From contig NC_092872.1 of assembly GCF_028372415.1 (NCBI RefSeq), positions 90,502,575 to 90,566,574 of the forward strand: a stretch of 64,000 nucleotides of DNA. The letters are read 5' to 3'. Below, piece after piece: positions 10,150 to 21,739 of the stretch. The position numbers and the translations under genes are program-made. A model generated the notes under the pieces. The model saw only the letters and a program-made list of their open reading frames with translations. It was not told the origin of the DNA and ran no database searches. Numbering within the stretch: the stretch's first letter is position 1; each line of letters starts with the position of its first letter. The DNA comes from Notamacropus eugenii (taxonomy: Eukaryota; Chordata; Mammalia; Diprotodontia; Macropodidae).

Positions 10150-11465
10150 AAAAGTTGAGGATGACTGAGGTTGTGTACCTGGATGACTAGGGGAAAATGG
10201 TGGCACCCTTGAGAGAAAAAGAGAAGCTTGAAAGAAGGATATTTTGGGGAGAATAAATAATGGTTAATAAATAATAATTTGTGATGCAAAACTAAAGCTA
10301 GATAAAGAGATCCTTGAGTAAACTGTATAAAGATGATAATTAAGCTCACCGGAGCTGATGGGGTTACTAAGTGAGAGTCTAAAGGATAAGGATAAAGGAT
10401 AAAAAGGCAAAGAATAAGTACTATTGTGATCGAATGTTACTTGACTTTGGAAATTTACAATGTGCTAATAATCTGTGAAATCCTTTGAAAATATTTAAAT
10501 ATTTGAATATTTAAATTTAAATATTTGAAAATATTTAAAAGTAGCTTAATGACAAAAGTAAAAGTAGGCTTCCTTTTAGTACTAAAATATAATGATGTGA
10601 CAATCCTATAGAAAAAGCAACATTTGAGACAAAAAGATTGGTGAATGCTAAACGAAGAATCAGGAACAAGGAAGCCTAGGTGCTCAAGGATTGACAAAGG
10701 AGAAAGAAATTCTAGAGGACAGGGGTTTTACCTGAAAGTATTTACTGTTAAGGTAGTCTGGTAAATGTTGAACAAACATATCTAAAAATGAAAAAATATG
10801 ACACACTTTACATTTAATCTGCATTTTTAACATTTTCTCCATCACTTTCTTAGTCTAGAAATTAACACAATAATAAATCAAACCCTGATCTGTAATTTTG
10901 TTGATTTAAGAAAATCACCTGGGCTCACACTGAAAATTAACATTTTCTCTAGAGAGGTGGTGTGACCTGGTTTCCACAGACACCTATGGGTAGGAAATAG
11001 GATGCATAATAGAAGGAATTAACAGACTGCACCAGGGTCAGAGAGCCTATTGACTTGGCTGGTATGTGATAGCCATAGAAAGACAGTAATAAGAAATGAA
11101 TTTAGAGAAATGTATCAGTTAATGGAGAGCCATGAATGTGTGGTTGTTTGACATGAGTTGGTGGGGGAAGGTGGAAGTCACTGGGGATATTTTAATGTTC
11201 CATTCTTCTTATGGTAATCATTTGTTAACAAGGAACTATTTGAAAAGGAATTGGTTACACCAAAGACATGAAGTTCTAGTGGTAAAATATCAGGTGATAT
11301 GGCCCCTGAGCTATTTTTTGACATGGGGCCAGGGGTTATGGATGGCACATTCCTTTACTGGCACTACTCCAATAACATAACAAACACAATTGTCTTTGCA
11401 TAAGATGGGCCCTTCGAGTAAGACTAGGGATGCCAGGTTTCTCATATATCTATCAGGCTACTTGG
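10150..11465. other. Unassigned sequence with an AT palindrome
   Basis: No gene recognised. At about 10486-10540 lies a run of 'aaatatttaaatatttgaat' type repeats forming overlapping inverted repeats. The rest looks like old unique DNA. Confidence 0.4.
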
Positions 11466-11469
11466 AAAG

Positions 11470-11705
11470 AGTGGACATTTCTTCCACAAAGCCTTTGTAA
11501 TTCATGCCCCACCTCCAAGATTTGAAAGTAATTTTGAACCTTTCAACCTACTTTATTTGACCTTTCCTTTGCACTTAATCATATTCTAACTTGTATTAAT
11601 GAAATTCTAAGCTTCTCAAGGTCACAAACTTTCACTTTTCATCTTTGTATTCTCAGTGACTGGCACGTGAGCCTGGGATATAATGTATGGCATTCCTCAC
11701 ACTGG
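11470..11705 (+). mobile_element. L2 LINE 3' end
   Basis: Typical L2 tail order: 'tccacaaagcctttgtaatt', 'cccacctccaagatttgaaa', 'ttctaagcttctcaaggtca', 'tctttgtattctcagtgact', 'ggcacgtgagcc'. Heavily diverged. Confidence 0.55.
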
Positions 11706-11816
11706 TACAGATTACGACCTGTCTATGTCTTTTTATTTTGTGCAATTATCATTCACATTCTCCACAGATCTTCCACAGAAGACCCATCCAGAGTTTAGAG
11801 GTCATCTTTTAGGTTA

Positions 11817-12421
11817 GAGGTTCCAAAGCTTATTTGGTCTATTGCCCCCTTAAAAAAATTACTCAGTGTCCCCCAGGAAATCTACTTTCTTTAACCCTTT
11901 AACATTTTTTTAATTGTGTCTTTTCAAAAAAAATACAAAAACCTTTTTAAATGATGCATCTTAAATGTAATAATTTATTGCAAATTTGTAGGCATTGCAA
12001 TTTTGATGACACAATATTGTATCATGTACCCATATAGTATCATATTGTAAACAAGTCATTACACACAGTTATTCCTGTAGATAAATACTGGACTTCTCAA
12101 CAACATAAAAGATACTCACCTGCCAACACTTGCTTGTTAAGACCTGTCAGTGGATTTGACCACACTGATCAGTTATAACTTGCATTTTGTGTGTTTATTT
12201 GGAAAATAATGCAATCATTGTGACTTTAACTCTTACACCACAGATGAAACGTGTACAAATGGTTTTTCAAAACTTTCTTATCTTCTCTTTTTCCTTATGC
12301 TTCTAGCACCCCTTTATTTTTATTCAATGCCCCCCAATTGTACCCAAGGCTACCACTGTACCCCCATTGTTCCAGCACCCCACAGAGGGTGATATCACCC
12401 ACTTTGGAAACCTCTGCTTAG
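11817..12421. mobile_element. hAT-type non-autonomous DNA transposon (~600 bp)
   Basis: Terminal inverted repeats: left 'ttagaggttccaaagc', right (reverse complement) 'gcagaggtttccaaagt'. Flanks read 'tcatctttta' on the left and 'tcatttta' on the right, compatible with a decayed 8-bp target duplication, which is the hAT signature. No transposase frame remains. Confidence 0.6.
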
Positions 12422-12424
12422 GTC

Positions 12425-12950
12425 ATTTTATATACTGTAGTATTCAGCAGATCATATAGCTTTGAGATAGTGATGACTAATATTTGAAATGAAGCTAAAG
12501 ATTTGTGTGGCAGCATATTGACTTTGAAAACTATATAGTAAACGTTATCTGTATCCTATTGTACTTGTATTTTGTTAAACATTTCCCAGTTACATTTTAA
12601 TCTGATTAGGTACACTCTGCAGCATTGTGGGCCTTCTGTGTGTTTGGAACCTCTACTTTAAGCACTTAAGAGTTGTTTATTCAATTGAATTGGATTTTTA
12701 CTTTGGCTATAAAATGAGAGCCATTGATAGGGAAATTGCAAGAAATGCTAATTTGAAGGGGGAAATGATGAGCTCAAGTTTTAGCATGTTTCATTTTAGA
12801 TATTCATGTGACACTCAAATAGATATGTTTTATATGAGGTAGATTGCTGAGAGAGTGAGAGATTAGGGTGGAAGATAAAGATCTGAGTCACCCATGTTCA
12901 GGAACTTTGAGACTTTGAATGTCAAAGGGTTCCCTGAAAGAGAGTGTATA
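12425..12950. other. Unassigned sequence
   Basis: AT-rich. A 71-codon plus-strand open frame at 12627-12842 has no recognisable domain. No repeat recognised. Confidence 0.35.
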
Positions 12951-12951
12951 G

Positions 12952-13372
12952 AACAGAGATTCTTAAACTTAAACCTGGTCATAGACTCCTTTTGACTGTT
13001 AAAGACTGTTAATGGCTCCTTCTCAGAATGTTTTTAAATGTCTAAAACAAAATACATAGGATTACAAAGAAAATATATTACATTAAACCTGAGTTCGAAT
13101 CCTGCCTCAGACCCTTACTAGCTATGTGACTGGGCAAATCACTTAACTTCTCTTAGACTCAATTCTTCATCTGGAAAATGGGGTTAATAATAGCACCCCC
13201 CTCGCAGGATTGTTGAGAGAATCAAATGAGGTAATACTTGTAAAGTACTTTGCAAACCTGAAAGGGCTATGATTATATTTTGAAATAAATATGTAACTTT
13301 TTTCTCATCCAAGTTCACAGACACCACCTGAAAACCATGCATGGACCTCTACTGACCCTTGTTAAGAAGCCC
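12952..13372. mobile_element. hAT-like MITE split by a SINE
   Basis: Left part 'gattcttaaacttaaacctg' and 'catagactcc', then 'catctaggattacaaag'-like sequence (13057-13070 reads 'cataggattacaaa'). Right part 'aagttcacagacacc' and 'cttgttaagaagcccc'. The ends form an inverted 'ggattcttaac'-type terminus. The copy at 53341-53555 shows the same order uninterrupted. Confidence 0.55.
13078..13278 (+). mobile_element. MIR/tRNA-CORE SINE inserted in the hAT MITE
   Basis: Starts at the B-box region ('ctgagttcgaatcctgcctc'), then 'tagctatgtgactgggcaaa', 'ttcatctggaaaatggggtt', 'aaagtactttgcaaacctga'. The A-box half is missing (5' truncated). Short similar stretches, 'atattacattaaa' and 'attatattttgaaata', flank it and may be the decayed target duplication. 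Confidence 0.75.
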
Positions 13373-13384
13373 CGGTGGTGGGCA

Positions 13385-13487
13385 AGAAATTTGTTCTGTG
13401 AAATTTGATTTAGTCAAAGGGCCACACTTGAGGACCTAGAGGGCCCCATGTGGCCTTAAGGCCGCAGGTTCCCCACACCTGTGCCTA
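13385..13487. mobile_element. hAT (Charlie-like) terminal fragment
   Basis: 'tcaaagggccacacttgagg' then 'ccccatgtggccttaaggcc' then 'gcaggttccccacacctg', matching the 'gggccacatgtggcc...ggttccccacccctg' end of a hAT family. Only one terminus is present. Confidence 0.5.
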
Positions 13488-13938
13488 GAATATAAAGTAA
13501 GAGAAATTAGCAATGTCATCTGTAAACAGCATGTCCTGGAATTAGCTTGCAGATTATTGCTATGACTAAGTGGGCGGGTAGGCACAAGGAGGTAAATATC
13601 ATTAGTCAAGGATCACCTGAATTACACTTTGAAAGGGTGATTATTGTCAATACGTATATGAAGAAGCAACATTAGCAGTCTAGCATCAATGATTTTGAGG
13701 TTATATATTATAGTTCTGCTGCAACAGAATTCACGAGAATATTCTTCCTTTTAGGAATGGAGATTTGAGAGTTGACCTGATGTCTAGATTTGCGACTGCC
13801 AGCTGGAGAGTGCAAAACTTTTTCATTCTTTTATTAATTTTTGTTATTTGTGATTCAGGGCCGTTCTTTTTGCATATCTTGTTTAATTGAAAGCCTGTTT
13901 TCTGTTAATATTAACCTCACCCAATTAAAACGTGACTC

Positions 13939-14456
13939 ATGTTAGAGGAAGAATGTTTACCATTCCTCAGATAAGAAGCCAAAAAGAGGGTCAAAGCTTC
14001 CCAAGTAATTTGACTTAAGGTGACTCTCTAGGCTTATAAATCTCTCCCCACCCCAGTCAGACTTTTTGTGAACCCTCTAAATGTAGTTTAATCTATAACC
14101 TAACTTAATTTACATATAGAGTCTGTTTAACTAGATTTGCTTCCTTAAAGAATGCATAAGATTATAACTCTAATTAAATGTTTATTTAACTTTTATGACT
14201 TTGAAAGAAGTATGGGGCTATGAATCTGTCTTTTAGAAAAAACTTTGTTGCCCAAAAGAATGTATGAGATTACAATCTGTAAAGGAATTAGTTCTCTACC
14301 TCCCTGAGGTAACTTTACCTATAGAAGATTGTCAGAAAAGCCTGATCTTTGTTCTGGGGTTATTTTTTTCTATGCCTCTGAACTTGTTCTTAAGCATAAT
14401 AAAATCTAGGTTTTTAACTTCTGTAATTTCTGCACTGTGGTAGGTCTATTTCAGCA
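13939..14456 (+). other. Possible solo LTR relic of an endogenous retrovirus
   Basis: Begins TG, ends CA, has 'cataataaaatct' (polyadenylation signal) near 14395 and a following 'ctgcactgtggtaggtctat'. About 520 bases, the right size for a solo LTR. No retroviral coding sequence adjoins it. Old and diverged; family not identified. Confidence 0.35.
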
Positions 14457-14884
14457 GCACTTACCTGCCACATGAACCCAAAAAAGAGATATTTCTACCA
14501 TAACATGAGTCTATACTTGTCTTCTCTGTAGATTATAGAGATAGACTAGGAGAAGTGCCAGTTGAGAAATTGACTCCAGGTTTAATAGCAAGTTTAAATA
14601 CGTAAACTTCAACTTAGGGAAGCTTTTTTGTCCCTTGTAATGAAATATAATAAGGAGAGAGATAAGGGCTGTACCACTGATGTCTTCAGTAGAAGAAACT
14701 CCCAGATGAGGAAAATCTCTTTACCAACGAAGACTGGCACCTTCTCTGAAATTGATCATTTTAGAGAGTTGCCTAGATTAGAGATGTCAAATTCATAGTA
14801 GTCCACAAAAATCTTGAGTGTATCCCAAAGCAGATTAAAATGTAATTAGGAGATATTTAATAAAACTTGACATCCCTAGCCTAG

Positions 14885-15002
14885 AGAATTGAGAAGTCAA
14901 GTGACTTGCCTAGGGTCACACGCTTATCCATATCAGAGGGAGGGTTCAAGCCTAGGCTTTCCTGGCTCCTAAACCATCATTCTACTCATTGTATCACACT
15001 TC
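14885..15002 (-). mobile_element. MIR-type SINE fragment
   Basis: Minus-strand MIR order: 'aagtgacttgcctagggtca', 'cacgcttatccatatcagag', 'ttcaagcctaggctttcctg', 'ctactcattgtatcacact'. Confidence 0.65.
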
Positions 15003-15162
15003 TTCTCACAGCACAGAGAAGAAAACAATATTAACACAGAGAGCAAAAGACTAAGCCTTAGAAGACTTCCACAGTAAGAAGTGAAGCCAATTTTAATATC
15101 TTTGGTCCTGAAGATGGATACCCTATGACCTTTAGTTTAAGAAAAGGGCAGAAGAGGGGGAG

Positions 15163-15829
15163 GAGCCAAGATGGCAGAGTAGAAAGATACACATATGCTA
15201 GCTTCTAACCCACAGCCCATAAAATACCTATAAAGAAGAACTCCCAACAAATTCTGGAGCAGCAGAAGCCACAGAACAACAGAGTGGAAGAGATTTCTGT
15301 TCCAGAAAGCCTTGAAAACAGACACCAAAGGTCCATCGCGCAGCAGACCCAGAGCAGAGCCCAGCCCTGCCTTGGCCACGTGGCACTGAGAAGAGCAGAA
15401 CCAAGCAGGCTTCAGGGACAGAATCTCCAGAGGCCTTGCAGGTCCCTCCATCCACAGGCGCCAGGGATGAGTGAGAGAGTCTTTCTGTCTCGCCAGAAGG
15501 GGAGCAGGGTGTCTCCATGGCTTGGGCCCCCTCAGGAGGCAGCAGCAGAGGCAGCAGCAGACAAGGGCTCCCCAAGCAGGCAGGAGCTCAGATCCATTGT
15601 TGAAGGTCTCAGCATAAACCCCTTGAGGGAACTGAGCCCCAGATGATGACCCTGCCCCCACCTGAGCACCTGAACTTAATCTCACACTGAATAGCAGCCC
15701 CACCCCCACCCAAAGCCCTGAGGCTGGGAAGCAGCACTTGAATCTCAGACCCCAAGCGCTGGCTGGGTGGATCTGGAGGCGAGATGGTTGTGGAGAGGAC
15801 ACTCAGAAGTCAAGTCACTGGCTGGGAAA
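15163..15829 (+). promoter_or_regulatory. L1 5' UTR / internal promoter
   Basis: Homologous 5' UTRs occur at 27501-28274 (plus), and at 24412 and 32322 (minus strand). The first bases 'gagccaagatggc' contain a CCAAGATGGC core, which fits a YY1 site (GCCATCTTGG on the other strand), as at the start of human L1. GC is higher here (CAGCAG, cctgcc) than around it. Antisense open frames of 221 and 115 codons in this stretch are a by-product. Confidence 0.75.
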
Positions 15830-16165
15830 ATGCCCAGAAAAGGGAAAAAAAATAAGACCATAGAAGGATACTTTCTTGGTGAACAGATATCTCCTCCCTT
15901 CCTTTCAGATGAGGAAGAACAAGGCTTAACATCAGGGAAAGACACAGAAGTCAAGGCTTCTGTATCCCAGACATCCAAAATAAATATTCAATGGGCTCAG
16001 GCCATGGAAGAGCTCAGAAAGGATTTTAAAAATCAAGTTAAAGAGGTGGAGGAAACACTGGGAAGAGAAATGAAAGAGATGCAAGAAAATCATGAAAAGC
16101 AGTCAACACCTTGCTAAAGGAGACCCCCAAAAAATGCTGAAGAAAATAACACCTTTAAAAAAAAT
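15830..16165 (+). pseudogene. L1 ORF1, 5' part
   Basis: The start codon at 15830 gives MPRKGKKNKTIEGYFLGEQ, an N-terminus shared with the ORF1 copies at 28275 and (minus) 23644. An acidic LSDEEEQ patch follows, then the start of the coiled coil (WAQAMEELRKDF). A one-base loss near 16100 ends the frame at 16117. The gene then breaks off at about 16165 into ORF2 sequence. Confidence 0.85.
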
Positions 16166-16183
16166 AGAAAGATTATTTTAACA

Positions 16184-18243
16184 TTATTGATCATATCAAC
16201 AACAAAACTAACAGAAAACACATGATTATCTCAATAGATGCAGAAAAAGCTTTTGACAAAATATGACACCCATTCCTATTAAACACACAGGAGAGTACAG
16301 GAATAAAGGGAACTTTTCATAAAATAATAAGCAGTATCTACCTAAAACCTTCAGCAAGCATTATATGCAATGGAGATAAGCTAGATGCATTTTCAATAAG
16401 ATCAGGGGTGAAAGAAGCATGTCCATTATCACCACTGTTATTCAGTATGGTACTAGAAATGTTAGCTATAGCTATTAGAGAAGATAAAGAAACTGAAGGA
16501 ATTAAAATAGACAAAAAAGAAAAGAAGTTATTACTCTTTGCAGATAATATGATGACATACATAGAGAATCTCAGAGATTCAAGTAAAAAACTACTTGAAA
16601 CAATAAACAACCTTGGCAGAGTTGTTGATTACAAAATAAACCCTCACACATCTTCTGCATTTCTATATATTAGTAACAAAGTACAGCAGCAAGAGGTGGA
16701 AAGAGAAATCCCATTTAAAGCTAGGGTAGACTCTATAAAATATTTGGGAGTTTACCTACCAACACAAACCCAGAGACTATATGAACACAACTATAAGACA
16801 CTTTTCTCACAAATACTCAGATCTACATAAGTGGAAAAACGTCAGTTGCTTGTGGGTAGACCAAGCCAATATAATAAAAATGACAATTCTACTTAAATTA
16901 ATTTACTTATTTAGTGCCATACCAATCAGACTATTAGATAATTATTTTCTAGAGCTGGAAAAAATAATATCAAAATTCATCTGGAAGAACAAGAGGTCCA
17001 AAATATCAAGGAGACTAATGGAAAGAAATGCTAGGGAAGCTCTACCAGATCTCAAATTGTATTATAAAGCAGCAATTATTAAAACCACTTGGTACTGGCT
17101 AAGAAATAGAAGGGTAGACAAGTGGCTAGCCTATTGGCAAGGTACTCAAAACACAGTAAGTAATGAATATGGCAATCTACTGTTTGATAAATCCAAGCTT
17201 CTGGGATAAGAACTCACTGTTTGATAAAAATTGCTGGGAAAACTGGATAATAGAGTGGCAGAAACTAGGCATAGACCAATGCCTGACACCATACACAAGA
17301 ATAAAGTCCAAATGGGTACATGTTCTAGGTATTAAAATCGATACTATGGACAAATTAGTGGAGCAAGGAATAGTGTATTTATCAGATTGATGGAAAAGGG
17401 AATAATTTTCAACTAAAGGATAGAAAGCATTATGAAGTGCAAGATGGATAATTTTGATTACATTAAACTGAAAAGGTTTTCCACAGCCAAATCCAATGCA
17501 ACCAAGATTCAGAGGGATGCAGAAAACTGGAAAAAAAATTTTTGCAGTTAGTGTCTATGATAAAGGCCTCATTTCTAGAATATATAGAGAACTAAATCAA
17601 ATGTACAAAAACGTAAGTCATTCCCCAATTGATAAATGGTCAAAGAATATGAACAGGAAGTTTTCACAGGAAGAAATTAAAAATATATATAGTCATAAGA
17701 AAAAATGCTCTAAATCATTATTGATTAGAGAAATGCAAATCAAAACAACGCTGAGGTACCACATCAAACCTATCAGATTGGCAAACATGACAGAACAGGA
17801 AGATGATAAATGTTGGAGAGGATGTGGGAGAGTTGGAACACTAATTCATTGTTGGTGGAGCTGTGAGATAATCCAACCATTCTGGAGAGCAATTTGGAAC
17901 TATGCCCAAAGGGCTACAAAAATATGCACATCCTTTGACCCAGCAATATTGCTTCTAGGACCATATTCCCCCATCATAAAAATGGGAAAGGGTCCCACAT
18001 GTTCAAAAATATTTATAGCAGCACTCTTTGTGGTGGCCCAAAACTGGAAATCAAGGGGATGCCCATCAATTGGAGAATGGCTGAATAAATTATGGTACAT
18101 GAATGTAATGAAATACTATGGTGCTATAAGAAATGATGAACAAGAGGACTTCAGAGAGGCCTGGAAAGACTTATATGATCTGATGCTGAGTAAAAGGAGC
18201 AGAGCACAGCAACGACCACAGTGTGCGAGAGTTTTTCTGGTAG
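16184..18243 (+). pseudogene. L1 ORF2, RT to C-terminus, decayed
   Basis: Starts within RT ('ttgatcatatcaacaacaaa', equivalent to 3256 of the first L1). Palm motif [14 protein letters not shown] is altered and the catalytic FADD reads FADN (about 16538-16550), which alone would abolish polymerase activity. The thumb and C-terminal half follow with shifts near 16820, 17200 and 17400-17530. The Cys motif CWRGC...HCWWSC is intact near 17810-17865. Ends at TAG 18241. Confidence 0.88.
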
Positions 18244-18613
18244 ACTTGGAATTTCATTGCAATGCAAAGACTTTAAAAAATTCCCAAACATCTTTTAAGG
18301 CAAAATGCCTTCCACATTCAGAGGAAGAGCTGTGGAATTCAATCACAGAATGTAGCAGATCACTTTCTTTTGCATTATGTTTTGGTTTGTTATATGATTT
18401 GTCCCATTCATTTTAATTCTTCTATACAGCATGACTATGGTGGAAATGTATTTAATAGGAATATATGTGTAGAACCTATATAAAATTGTATGCTGTCTCA
18501 GGGAGGGAGAGGGAAGGCAGGGGGAAAAAATCTAAGTTATATGGTAATGACTGTAGCACACTGAAAATAAATAAAATTAATAAATAGAAAAAGAAAATAT
18601 CTACACATAACTA

Positions 18614-18823
18614 TTGTAAAGGGATCCAGCAGAGAGACTACTTCTGACGCTCACCTTGTTTTTTACTTTCTTTTTTATTGTGAAGTTGTGTAATGTAAAG
18701 ATCTTCCCAACCCATTAATGGGCCTCAGATTAGGGGAAGTTTGTTTGGTAGGAATGCCCACACCTTTTGTCAATTGCTAATGAGGCACTGGGTCACAAAG
18801 GTCGTGCCCTCTGGCTCTGAAAA

Positions 18824-18888
<65 letters not shown>

Positions 18889-19276
18889 CTGAGTTGAGGT
18901 TTTGCTTTGGGGGCTCACTCTTTGAAAGAAGGTTCATGTGCCAGATGAGACTCTAGTTAGGCATTAAGGACTTCCTCCTCAACCCCATCTTTGAAAACCC
19001 AGATGTTGGTGCTTCTCTCTCTGGTAACTATGTATGTATGTAATGGTCAGACAGTTGGATCTGTCTATTGATCTGTGATGTATATATTGCTCATGGTCAG
19101 ACAGTTGGAATCCCTGTCTGTTGGTCTTTATTTCTCTACTTGAATTTTCTCTGTTGGTATATGTGATTAAAGAAGATTGTTGGCCTCTCAAAAGTTGCTT
19201 TTCTTTTAGAAAAACAGATCTAAGAACCTGCTGCACAGGCCCTGCTGTGTATGCTAAGGAGCTTGCTGCTACAACT
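18614..19276 (+). other. Solo-LTR-like relic of a marsupial endogenous retrovirus
   Basis: Order resembling a retroviral LTR: start 'tgtaaagggatccagcagag', a TATA-like region now occupied by a (TA)n run, 'gctttgggggctcactcttt', the block 'ttctctctctggtaactatg', a 'ggtcagacagttgga' block present twice (19046, 19095), 'gtgattaaagaagattgttg', and an end 'gctgctacaacttgaca'. No internal genes flank it, so it is a solo LTR or fragment. Moderately old. Confidence 0.5.
18824..18885. repeat. (TA)n microsatellite
   Basis: About 30 perfect TA dinucleotides, lying where the LTR-like sequence would carry its TATA region. Confidence 0.97.
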
Positions 19277-19554
19277 TGACAAACATTGAGAAATAAAATA
19301 TGTACATACAATACATACATACATTCTACATACAAAGGAGAAAAGAAAAAGAAGATAGTATGTGAAATCACAAAGCTCTAATATGTACAATTTAGGCTTT
19401 TTAGAAGTACAAAATAAATCTAGCTCAGTAGTTCTAACAATGTCCCACTTGTCTATATCTCTTCTCAACTTCCTTCTGCTCTCTTCTGTGTGTTTTTAAA
19501 TGTTTCATTAATGACCTCTTAATTTGGTGGGGGAGGTTTGGAAAGCCATCAATA

Positions 19555-19800
19555 TTATTACTCTTCCAACTCCATAGTATCTCCCTCTTTCTTCCCATCA
19601 GAAGCCATTACTTATAACAAATACATAGTCAAACAAAACAAACCCACACAATGGCCATGTCTGCAAATACATAGCCCATTCTGTACCTCAAAGTCCATCC
19701 CCTTTGTCAAGAGGTAGGAATCATGATTCGTTATTGATCTTTTGGCGTTGTGAATGGCTGGACAAATTTTAACAACTCCAACACTGTATGGGTGTGCCTG
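19555..19800 (-). mobile_element. Old L1 3' UTR fragment
   Basis: Resembles the antisense of an old L1 3' region: 'cacaatggccatgtctgcaa', 'cattctgtacctcaaagtcc', 'tcaagaggtaggaatcatga'. A related stretch lies at 54450-54560 inside a clearer minus-strand L1. Confidence 0.45.
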
Positions 19801-19819
19801 TCCTTTCACAAATCTTTGC

Positions 19820-20630
19820 CAAGCTGATGAGTTTAAGGTGGAAGATCAAAGTTAATTAGTGTTTCTAACTTGCATTAGAAGAAATAAAGATGTCTTCTTT
19901 CGACAACTGCCTGCTCATATCCTTCCACATGAAACATCAGCAAAAACGGGTCACATGAACCAAAAGAAGGAAGACTAGGTGTCTCCTCTATCTTTATAAC
20001 CTGTTAAAACTCTTCCATAGAAGAATTATACACAAGAAGTAAAGTACTTGCAGCAATCTCTGAATGCTAAGACACCAAAAACTCTAATAAACTAACAAAC
20101 TGAAAAATTAACAGCAGAGAAGGATAGTCTCTAGTCCTTAGTTCTCTTACTCAATAGCCTCTCCTCTCCTCCAGCTCTATGAAGGCAGTACAAGACACAT
20201 GATCTTGTGCCTTGAGATCTACTCAACAATTCTCTTGCTGCTGCTGCAATTGCTTCCAACACACCCTGCTTCTGTCCTCACCAAAACATTTTGTGACAAC
20301 AAGAGCAGAACTCAGCTCTTCCACTTTGATCCCTGTGCAGATGGTGGTAGAGGTATTGGAAAATGAATTCTGACTGGAGCAGCAGTGTACTGTGCTATAG
20401 CTGTGATTAGTGAAAGGATTTGAGAATTGGGGTAGGGCACCAGATTGTGGGGCTACACCAAGGCTGAAAGGAAGTGGATTGGCTTCTGGGTGGGGTCAGT
20501 TTTGTTCTCCCAAAAGCCACTTAGGGCAAGAACTGAAGCTGGTAAAGAGTGAATATGCCAGCATAAGAGGAGGCTGAGACAGCTATGAAGTACATTAAAG
20601 GGAAAGGACTCAGAAAATGAATGACAGAAT
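19820..20630. other. Unassigned sequence
   Basis: No gene or repeat family recognised. Contains short CTG/CTGCTG-rich sequence around 20240-20260 but no long simple repeat. Confidence 0.35.
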
Positions 20631-20639
20631 ATAAGGAAA

Positions 20640-21320
20640 AAAGAATGAAATGACAAAGATCTCAGAAGGAAGAAAACTCTGTTAAAAAAAAAAGCCTTAA
20701 GAAAAAGCAGATAAATAAACAAAAATATATTCATAACAAAAGTGAAGATTTCCTCTAGAATATCTAAATGGGTTCAAACATCTTTGAATAATTATTGCAA
20801 AACAAAAGAAAATAAATCAACACCTGATGAGAAAAGGGAAACTATAGATTTATAAAAAAAGCAAAGAACAATAAAAGGATGTTACTGAATAGTTCAAGAG
20901 AAAAATAAGAATCATAAAGGCAGAATTTATGGCCTACGTGGAAGAAATAATTTGAAGAATAGAAAAACTTGAATCTGTGGTGGCAAATCTCTCCAAAGAA
21001 ATGAAAGAACAACTTACTGGGAAGACAATTATACAGAAGTAAAGGGCAATCTGGAAGAAGAGAAGAAAAAAGCAATAGTGTTAAATGAATGCATGATCTC
21101 TCTGCAAGCAAAATAGTGATCTCAAAGATATTGTATTTACATATTGGCAACTTACAGATCATAGGTCTCCAGAAGCACATGAGTCCAAAAAAAAATTTGA
21201 AGAGCATAGTGCATGAATTAATAGAGGAAAACTTCCCAGAACTTCTGAACACAGAAAACAAAGGGCCAACCAAAGGAATGCAGAGATCACCTCCAGAACG
21301 AAAAATAAAATAAAAATAAC
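20640..21320 (+). pseudogene. Old L1 ORF1 fragment
   Basis: Translation of 21130-21310 gives LQIIGLQKHMSPKKNLKS then ELIEENFPELLNTENKG and MQRSPPER, aligning with LRIIGLPETHDEEKSLDN, EIIKENCPEVLDSEGK and IHCSPPER of the first L1. The upstream lysine/glutamate-rich sequence fits the coiled coil. Many stops and shifts; much older than the other L1s. Confidence 0.65.
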
Positions 21321-21654
21321 TTTAGGCTGCCATGGATTATATATCGGGGAATGATTCTTATTATATTCACATATTACATATTTGAATCAATTGCCTATTT
21401 ATCTGAAAGGTCAAACCTTAATCTGAGAAGTGTTGCAAAGTATTTAATTTTTTCCCTCCTAGTTTTAACTTCATTGATTTTGTTTGTCCAAAAATACCTA
21501 TCTTTAAAAGATGAGATTAATAATGTTCAGTGAGGGCTCATCACTAGGTTAGCTACTAGGTGATGATTTTTTTGACCATAGCAACTCTCAGAGTTCTGTG
21601 AAGTTCACAAGAAATAACATGTGAAAGTAATTTGAAAAGTACTTTTCAGATATA

Positions 21655-21735
21655 AGGATCACAGATTTAGAAATAGAAGGTACCTTTTAGGTCAACTAAT
21701 TCAACCCCCTCATTTTACAGATGGATATACTAAGG
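21655..21735 (-). mobile_element. MIR/CR1-tail SINE fragment
   Basis: 'gatttagaaatagaaggtac' then 'caaccccctcattttacaga': the minus-strand form of the common marsupial/therian SINE end. Confidence 0.55.
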
Positions 21736-21739
21736 TACA

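Larger units (their letters stand above)
15163..18600 (+). mobile_element. L1 LINE with intact 5' end and large internal deletion
   Basis: Begins with the L1 promoter motif 'ggagccaagatggcagagta' and ends with 'aaataaataaaattaataaa'. Order: 5' UTR (15163-15829), ORF1 start (15830 to about 16165), then directly ORF2 from the RT domain (about 16184) to its end, and a short 3' UTR. Roughly 3 kb (most of ORF1, the inter-ORF region, the endonuclease and the RT fingers) is absent. Several frameshifts and stops show it is older than the copy at 1-5611. Confidence 0.9.

Noticed and set aside
15137-15802. 221-codon minus-strand frame, the longest outside L1 coding strands
   Set aside because: It is antisense to the L1 5' UTR; the other L1 5' UTR copies do not keep a matching frame.
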